Positions 58,585 to 64,000 of a stretch of 64,000 nt of DNA are shown here, one piece after another. The first letter of the stretch is position 1. The number at the start of each line of letters is the position of its first letter. A program made the position numbers and the translations under genes. Under the pieces are notes generated by a model. It did not search any database. It worked only from the letters and a program-made list of their open reading frames with translations, and was not told the origin of the DNA. This stretch comes from Burkholderiaceae bacterium. Its GTDB lineage: Bacteria; Pseudomonadota; Gammaproteobacteria; Burkholderiales; Burkholderiaceae_F. The stretch lies in NCBI GenBank assembly GCA_022843955.1, contig JALHMQ010000008.1, positions 62,001 through 126,000 on the forward strand, written 5' to 3'.

Positions 58585-60096
58585 TCAGCCGTCTTCCTGG
58601 AACGCCACCTCGCGCGTCTTCTTGATCGCCGGCAGCGCCACGATGATGATCAGGGTAGCCGCCATCACCAGCAGCGCAAGCGATAGCGGGCGGGTGAAGA
58701 ACACGGTCGGGTCGCCGCGCGACAGCAGCATCGCGCGCCGCAGGTTCTCTTCCATCATCGGCCCCAGGATGAAGCCCAGGATCAGCGGCGCTGGTTCGCA
58801 GCGCAGCTTGTAAAACAGGTACCCGAGGAAGCCGAACACCACGACCATCTTCACTTCGAAGGTGTCGTTGTTCACCGAGTACGCGCCGATCACGCAGAAC
58901 ACCATGATCGCCGGGAACAGCCAGCGGTAGGGCACGGTGAGCAGCTTCACCCAGATGCCGATCAACGGCAGGTTCAGCACCACCAGGGCCAGGTTGCCGA
59001 CCCACATCGAGGCGATCAGGCCCCAGAAGAGGGTCGGGTTGCTCGACATCACCTGCGGGCCGGGCTGGATGTTGTGGATCGTCATCGCGCCGATCATCAG
59101 CGCCATCACCGGATTGGGCGGAATGCCCAGTGTCAGCATCGGGATGAAGCTCGTCTGCGCGCCGGCGTTGTTGGCCGACTCCGGACCGGCCACACCGGCG
59201 ACATTGCCCTGGCCAAAGGGCGGGTCCGGATTGCGCGCCAGCTTCTTCTCCAGCGTGTAGGAGGCAAACGACGACAGCAGCGCACCGCCGCCCGGCAGCA
59301 CCCCGAGCACCGAGCCGAGCAGCGTGCCGCGCACTGAGGCAGGGGCCGCCTGCCGTAACTCCTTGGCCGTGGGCATCAGGCTGCCGACCTTGCTGGTGAA
59401 CACCTCGCGCTTTTCTTCCTTCTGCTCCAGATTGGCGATGATCTCGGAGAAGGCGAACAGCCCCATCGCCACCGCGACGAAGCCGATGCCGTCGGTCAGC
59501 TGCGGGATGTCGAAGCTGTAGCGGGCCACGCCCGAGTTGACATCGGTGCCGATCAGGCCCAGCAGCAGGCCGAGGATGATCATCGCGATCGCCTTGGGCA
59601 GCGAGCCGGAGGCCAGCACCACCGCGCCGATCAGGCCAAGCACCATCAGCGAAAAGTACTCGGCCGGGCCGAACTTGAAGGCCAGTTCGACCATCGGCCC
59701 GGCCAGTCCGGCCACCACCAGCGTGGCCACAGTGCCGGCGAAGAACGAGCCGAGCGCGGCCACCGCCAGCGCGGCACCGGCGCGGCCACGGCGCGCCATC
59801 TGGTAGCCGTCGATGCAGGTCACTACCGAGGATGACTCGCCCGGCAGGTTGACCAAGATGGCGGTGGTGGAGCCACCGTACTGCGCGCCGTAGTAGATGC
59901 CGGCCAGCATGATCAGCGCCGACGTGGGCGGCAGCGCATAGGTCATCGGCAACAGCATCGCGATGGTGGCGATCGGCCCGAGACCGGGCAGCACACCGAT
60001 CAGGGTGCCGATCAGCACGCCGAACAGGACATAGGCGAGGTTCTGCAGCGTCAGCGCGGTGGCGAAGCCCAGCGCCAGGTTGTCGAGGAACTCCAT
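58585..60096 (-). CDS. tctA: Tripartite tricarboxylate transporter large membrane subunit TctA
   Basis: 503 residues with about 12 hydrophobic segments, the standard TctA size. Signature stretches are GVLIGTLIGVLPGLGPIATI near residue 23, GGSTTAILVNLPGESSSVVT near 75, and PGGGALLSSFASYTLEKKLA near 275 with GVAGPESANNAGAQTSFIPM after it. TctA is the channel-forming subunit that imports tri- or dicarboxylates delivered by TctC, driven by an ion gradient. It follows tctB by 10 bp and is closed by an intrinsic terminator. Confidence 0.95.
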   Translation of the reverse strand: MEFLDNLALGFATALTLQNLAYVLFGVLIGTLIGVLPGLGPIATIAMLLPMTYALPPTSALIMLAGIYYGAQYGGSTTAILVNLPGESSSVVTCIDGYQMARRGRAGAALAVAALGSFFAGTVATLVVAGLAGPMVELAFKFGPAEYFSLMVLGLIGAVVLASGSLPKAIAMIILGLLLGLIGTDVNSGVARYSFDIPQLTDGIGFVAVAMGLFAFSEIIANLEQKEEKREVFTSKVGSLMPTAKELRQAAPASVRGTLLGSVLGVLPGGGALLSSFASYTLEKKLARNPDPPFGQGNVAGVAGPESANNAGAQTSFIPMLTLGIPPNPVMALMIGAMTIHNIQPGPQVMSSNPTLFWGLIASMWVGNLALVVLNLPLIGIWVKLLTVPYRWLFPAIMVFCVIGAYSVNNDTFEVKMVVVFGFLGYLFYKLRCEPAPLILGFILGPMMEENLRRAMLLSRGDPTVFFTRPLSLALLVMAATLIIIVALPAIKKTREVAFQEDG

Positions 60097-60106
60097 CGTC
60101 GCGCGC

Positions 60107-60571
60107 TCAGCGACCGAGGAAGGCTGGCCAGACCGGGATGGTCAGACCAAGGCCCCAGATGAACACCGCCAGCACCAGCAGGATCAGCGCGGTGGCCATG
60201 ATCACGACCTCCTTGGGCTTGAAATCCGGCCCGCCCGCTGCGCCCAGTCCGATCAGCATGATGAGCGCCACCACCAGGCCGAGTGGACGCAGCAGCAGCG
60301 CAAAGACCAGCACGGCGCCGAGCACGAGGAGCAGCGGTCGCCAGTGAAAGCGGTCGATCCGGTCGGCCGCGCCTGATTTGCCGCGCAGTCCGGTCGCGGC
60401 GATGAAAAGGCCCATCAGCGCGAGCAGCGAGCCCAGGATCGTCGGGAAGAACGCCGGCCCCATGCGCTGCGGCGTGCCCATGTCGTACTGCTGGGCCATG
60501 CCGGCGAAGCCCAGTCCGAACGCAATGAACATCACGCCGGACCAAAAGTCTTTCTCGTTCTTCAAGCGCAA
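60107..60571 (-). CDS. tctB: Tripartite tricarboxylate transporter small membrane subunit TctB
   Basis: 154 residues with four hydrophobic segments. FWSGVMFIAFGLGFAGMAQQ and the following YDMGTPQRMGPAFFPTILGS are the family signature at the N terminus, and the end forms two helices (VVIMATALILLVLAVFIWGL). TctB is the small partner of TctA in the inner membrane. A 293-bp gap separates it from tctC, so tctBA could also have its own promoter. Confidence 0.93.
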   Translation of the reverse strand: MRLKNEKDFWSGVMFIAFGLGFAGMAQQYDMGTPQRMGPAFFPTILGSLLALMGLFIAATGLRGKSGAADRIDRFHWRPLLLVLGAVLVFALLLRPLGLVVALIMLIGLGAAGGPDFKPKEVVIMATALILLVLAVFIWGLGLTIPVWPAFLGR

Positions 60572-60864
60572 GGCTGACCTCCGAGGAGCGCGCCCGGCGT
60601 ACGTGCGACGGGCGTCAGTGGGTCGCGGATTCTACGTGCTGCCACGTCGATAGATACGCTTGTGGCGACGCAGCATGGGGGCGGAACTGACTTGCTTGTG
60701 GCCAGGCGGCAAGGTCGAACTGGGCGCCGCCATTGGCATGGCTCGGCGTGCCGTTTGATCAGCCGGCGAAGCGACCGGGGCAGTCACTTCGCCGGCATCT
60801 CAGCGGCGTTCGCGGTTCAGACGCGGCGGCGTCTGCAACACGGGTGTGTCGATCAACGTGACGA

Positions 60865-61860
60865 TCAGTCGGCGTACGCGCCCGCCTTCTTGATGATCGG
60901 GGCCCAGCGCTCGATCTCCGACTTCAGGTGCGCGGCGTGCGCGGTCGGGGTGATCTTGTCGGCGGTGTAGATGGCGGCACCCAGGTCGGTCATGCGCTTG
61001 ACGAACTCCGGATCCTTGACCGCGGCCTGCATCGCGGCCACCAGCTTGTCGATCGCTGCCTTCGGCGTGCCCTTGGGCGCATAGGCGCCGTGCCAGACGC
61101 CCACCTCGAACCCCTTCATGCCGAGTTCCTGCAGCGTGGGCACGCTGGGCAGCGTGGCCACCCGCTTGGCGCTGGTGACGCCATACACCTTTACGCCCTT
61201 GCTCTTGTCGGCGACGTGGGCCTGGATCTGGCTCGTGGTGTTGGTGGTCTGGTCGCAGGTGAAGTCGACCTGCTTGGCCAGCAGCGCGTTGAGCACGTCG
61301 GCGGTGCCCTTGAACGGCACCGTGGTGATGTCGGTCTCGATCGCGCTCATGAACAGCAGGCCGCACAGGTGCGAGGCGGCACCGATGCCGGCGTTGGCGA
61401 GATTGAGCTTCGTGTTGTTTGCCTTCACGTACTTCAGGAAGTCGGCAAAATTCTCGGCCGGAAAGTCGGAGCGGGCGATCAGTGTCATCGGCACGTCGAC
61501 CACCAGGCCGAGCGTTTCGAAATCGGTCTGCGGGTTGTAGGCGAGCTTGCGATACAGCGTCGGCGCGGTCGACATGCCGATGTGATGCAGGAGTATCGAA
61601 TAGCCGTCGGGCTGGGCATTCTTGACCCGCCCCGCGCCCACCGTGCCGCCGGCACCGCCGACGTTCTCGACCACCACCGACTGGCCGAGGTGCTTGCCCA
61701 TCGCCACGGCCAGTGAACGGGCCACCGTATCGGTCGGGCCACCAGCCGTGAACGGCACCACCATCTGGACCGGCTTGGAGGGAAAGCCCTGGGCGAGCGC
61801 GCCGGCGGCGAAGCCCAGCGCTGCAACGGCAACGGCCGCCTGTTTGAGTATTGACTTCAT
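60865..61860 (-). CDS. tctC: Tripartite tricarboxylate transporter receptor (Bug family) TctC
   Basis: 331 residues from the ATG at 61860, supported by AGGAGA upstream. The signal peptide is MKSILKQAAVAVAALGFAAG plus ALAQ. Bug motifs are VQMVVPFTAGGPTDTVARSL, VVVENVGGAGGTVGAGRVKN and PDGYSILLHHIGMSTAP; the C terminus has GVWHGAYAPKGTPKAAIDKL. Being directly upstream of tctB and tctA it is probably their cognate receptor, for citrate-like or other carboxylates. Ligand specificity cannot be read from the sequence. Confidence 0.9.
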   Translation of the reverse strand: MKSILKQAAVAVAALGFAAGALAQGFPSKPVQMVVPFTAGGPTDTVARSLAVAMGKHLGQSVVVENVGGAGGTVGAGRVKNAQPDGYSILLHHIGMSTAPTLYRKLAYNPQTDFETLGLVVDVPMTLIARSDFPAENFADFLKYVKANNTKLNLANAGIGAASHLCGLLFMSAIETDITTVPFKGTADVLNALLAKQVDFTCDQTTNTTSQIQAHVADKSKGVKVYGVTSAKRVATLPSVPTLQELGMKGFEVGVWHGAYAPKGTPKAAIDKLVAAMQAAVKDPEFVKRMTDLGAAIYTADKITPTAHAAHLKSEIERWAPIIKKAGAYAD

Positions 61861-62410
61861 GAGGTCTCCTGAATGAGAAATGGGGGCGGACTGGGCACCG
61901 CTCTTGTCGGCTGATGTTCCCGGAACCGGGCGAGCAACTTGGCGCCATTGTCCGGACGGGCTGCATGTTAGAAGCCCTGACGGCGGCGTGGGCCTCAGGG
62001 TTTCCACAGCATGCAACACGCCGCACGTCGCGCTAGGAGATCGAACTCGGCCCGTGGGGCGCCTGCGGCCGTGGCCCGCTTTGCTGCGGTGCGCACGCCC
62101 CGCTTGTCTGATGCCGTGGCGGAATGCACTTGCACCATCGGCATCGATCCCAGTCGGTCGGCGATCACCGCGCTGTGCTGGCGGTTGCCACCGGCAGCCG
62201 GACCTTGCGCCCGTGCGGTAGCCGCGGTATTGGCTGCCGTAGCGCCTCAACGCCTACGCCGACGCAGTTCCGGTGAAGCACGCGAGCTGCCATGCACGGC
62301 GAGAGCCCGCCCTGCTCATCGCCTCGACGGCCCGACCCGCTTGAGCGCGTCGTTCCGATCTTACGAAGGTGCAGGACGCCGCCTCGCGCAGGCCAGCGCT
62401 GCCGCTGCGC
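61861..62410. other. Non-coding region between two Bug receptor genes
   Basis: 550 bases without a supported gene. The segment next to 61860 must carry the tct operon promoter. Open frames in the rest have random composition and no ribosome sites. No terminator with a T-run was found for the upstream Bug gene. Confidence 0.5.
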
Positions 62411-63421
62411 TCAATCCACCCGCGCGCCCGAGAACTTGACCACTTGCTGGTACTTGGCAAGTTCGGCCCGGACGAAGGCCGCGAAGGCTTCGGGCGTGGT
62501 GGCAGCCGGCTCGGCCCCCATGCGCGACAGGCGTTCGCGCATCTGCGGCGTGGCCAGCGCGCTGCCGAGCGCGGCATTGAGCTGGCTGACCACGGCCGGC
62601 GGCGTGCCGGCGGGCGCGAACACGCCGAACCAGGTACTGACATCGAAACCGGCGAGGTCCTTGCCGCCCGCCTGCGCCAGCGTGGGGACGTCGGCAAAGC
62701 TCGCCGCGCGCTGCGCGGTGGTGACGGCAAAGGCCTTGAGCTTGCCGGCGCGGATCTGCGGCGCGGCGGAGGCCAGGTTGTCGAACATCAGGTCGGTCTG
62801 CCCGGCGATCAGCCCCATTTGCGCCGGTGCCGCGCCGGCATAGGGAATGTGGACGATCGAGACCTTCGCCATCGACTTGAGCAGTTCGCCGGACATGTGG
62901 CCGCCGCTGCCGTTGCCGCCGGAGGCGTAGTTGAGCTTGGCCGGGTGCTTGCGCGCGTAGGCGATCAGGTCGGCGACCGAGTCGATGCCCAGCCGGGCGG
63001 CGGTGTCCGGCGCCATCACAAGTACGTTGGGCACGTGCGCGATCAGGGTGATCGGCGCGAAGTCCTTGATCGGGTCGTACGGCAGCTTGGAGAACAACCA
63101 CGGGTTGATCGCGTGCGTGGCCACCGCACCGATGACGAGCGTGTAACCGTCGGCCGGCTGCTTGGCCACGTAGTCGACGCCAATGTTGCCGCCGGCGCCG
63201 GCGCGGTTTTCTACCACCACGGTGCCAAGCGTGTCCTTCAGGCGCTCGGCGAGCGTGCGTGCGGCAATGTCGAGCGGGCCGCCGGGCGGGTAGGGCACCA
63301 CCAGCCGGATCGGTTTGCTTGGGTACTGCGGCGACTGTGCCAGCACAGGCGCACTGCCCAGGGCCAGGATGCTGGCGGCGAGCGCCAGGCTGCTCTGGCA
63401 CAGGTGACGACGCGTTGCCAC
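62411..63421 (-). CDS. Bug/TctC family periplasmic solute-binding protein (orphan)
   Basis: 336 residues from a GTG at 63421 with GGGGGA as ribosome site. The signal peptide is MATRRHLCQSSLALAASILA ending near VLAQ. Typical motifs: RLVVPYPPGGPLDIAARTLA, VVVENRAGAGGNIGVDYVAK, PADGYTLVIGA, NYASGGNGSGGHMSGELLKS, STWFGVFAPAGTPPAVVSQL. It is very similar in plan to the product at 56284-57270. It has no transporter subunits beside it other than the separate tct operon downstream. Ligand unknown. Confidence 0.9.
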   Translation of the reverse strand: MATRRHLCQSSLALAASILALGSAPVLAQSPQYPSKPIRLVVPYPPGGPLDIAARTLAERLKDTLGTVVVENRAGAGGNIGVDYVAKQPADGYTLVIGAVATHAINPWLFSKLPYDPIKDFAPITLIAHVPNVLVMAPDTAARLGIDSVADLIAYARKHPAKLNYASGGNGSGGHMSGELLKSMAKVSIVHIPYAGAAPAQMGLIAGQTDLMFDNLASAAPQIRAGKLKAFAVTTAQRAASFADVPTLAQAGGKDLAGFDVSTWFGVFAPAGTPPAVVSQLNAALGSALATPQMRERLSRMGAEPAATTPEAFAAFVRAELAKYQQVVKFSGARVD

Positions 63422-63608
63422 GATGTTCCCCCTTCGTTTTGTCTTGGATGAGCGCGGGACCCTTGCCTAACCCTGCAGGCCGGCAGCCAGCGCGCGGCGA
63501 TTAGACCGCAAGTTGGTGCCCGCTTGCGCTGCAGGAGCCGAATCGGCGTGTCGAACCGTGGTTATTCCCCGGTTCGGCCGCGCGCGCCCTGGCTAGATTC
63601 GACACGCC

Positions 63609-64000
63609 ATGCTGCGCGAACTCTTCAGCCGCCTTGTCCGCGGCGCTGCCCCTGCCGTGCCGATGCCGGTCGAGCCATCGGCGGCGGAGCCCGTCCGGGC
63701 CGCTCAACCTGCGTCTGCGGATGCCGGCTGGATCGGCATCGGTGCGCGGCGTCCGCTGTTGTCGCCGCGCGGCGAGGTGGCTGGCTTCGAGTTTCGCATC
63801 GCCGACGCGCTGATGCAGCGCGCCGACGCCGCGGCGCGCGCGGCTCATACCATCTCGCTGCTGACCGCGATGCAGCTGACGGCGCGCGGCGGCCGTGTCA
63901 GCCTTGGCGAACTGCCGGCGTCCTGGTTGATGCATCCGCAGGTCGGTGCACTGCTGGCGCCCGGCATGCTGATGTGCATCGGTCGCGATGCCACGGGTGA
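63609..64000 (+). CDS. 5' part of a regulator-like gene, cut by the window end
   Basis: At least 130 residues; the frame is still open at the edge. After a 35-residue Ala/Pro-rich lead comes DAGWIGIGARRPLLSPRGEV followed by AGFEFRIADALMQRA, which resembles the opening of EAL/HDOD-type regulators (RQPIF-D-x-x-G-x-VVGYE-L-FR). SLGELPASWLMHPQVGALLA also fits that fold. The rest of the protein is needed for a firm call. It is divergent from the Bug receptor gene with 187 bp between. Confidence 0.6.
   Translation, partial: MLRELFSRLVRGAAPAVPMPVEPSAAEPVRAAQPASADAGWIGIGARRPLLSPRGEVAGFEFRIADALMQRADAAARAAHTISLLTAMQLTARGGRVSLGELPASWLMHPQVGALLAPGMLMCIGRDATG

Noticed and set aside
61880-62439. Overlapping plus-strand frames between the two Bug genes
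   Set aside because: No ribosome site, no domain, and composition typical of non-coding high-GC sequence.

Overview
The window is high-GC, densely coding bacterial DNA with the gene repertoire of a betaproteobacterium, most likely order Burkholderiales. The evidence is four periplasmic receptors of the Bug/TctC family (one fused to a Cys-rich domain), a tctCBA tripartite tricarboxylate transporter, DUF4148, DUF1850 and DUF1499 proteins, and an NrsF/ECF sigma pair. No rRNA, tRNA, CRISPR array, insertion sequence or phage gene is visible. Genus cannot be read from the sequence.

Layout. 1-4.5 kb (minus): an open-ended Bug-like/Cys-rich protein, an S9 peptidase lipoprotein and a DUF1499 protein. 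4.7-8.1 kb (minus): a tightly coupled run of two glycosyltransferases of the arsenosugar/rSAM-selenodomain type (TIGR04283, TIGR04282), a DUF3047 protein and a SelD-associated type FAD oxidoreductase (TIGR03169). 8.2-12.3 kb (plus): a CheB-CheR-PAS fusion and a PAS partner. 12.4-16.8 kb (minus): an RND efflux pump and its adaptor. 18.4-25.9 kb (plus): an ECF sigma factor, a TPR-containing Ser/Thr kinase and a Calx-beta/delta-60 lipoprotein. 26-30.6 kb: an FAD oxidoreductase, then an ECF sigma-nrsF-peroxiredoxin-DUF547 operon with a divergent DUF4148 gene. 31.4-37.2 kb (minus): radical SAM ArsS, a sodium:solute symporter, a metallophosphoesterase-like protein and a TVP38/flavin disulfide reductase fusion. 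37.3-41.5 kb: a beta-hydroxyacid dehydrogenase, a shortened ClpX-like ATPase, an HTH regulator and a DUF2157-like membrane protein. 41.5-50.6 kb: two large sensor proteins (hybrid kinase; CheB-CheR-PAS-kinase-receiver) flanking a small hydrolase locus. 50.9-57.3 kb (minus): a C1 protease/hydrolase fusion, DUF1850, and a Bug-NYN-gamma-glutamyltransferase operon. 57.4-58.4 kb (plus): two paralogous 76-residue proteins with matching upstream elements. 58.5-63.4 kb (minus): tctA, tctB, tctC and a further Bug receptor. An incomplete gene starts at 63,609.

The most interesting theme is the arsenosugar/rSAM-selenodomain system, present as two same-strand blocks (4.7-8.1 kb and 31.4-37.2 kb) separated by about 23 kb of unrelated genes. 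Between them sits an ECF/NrsF stress operon whose own upstream region carries an exact GTAACC-N16-CGAA promoter, the SigF-type consensus linked to heavy-metal response in Caulobacter. Many gene junctions are 4-bp ATGA/GTGA overlaps, indicating translational coupling.
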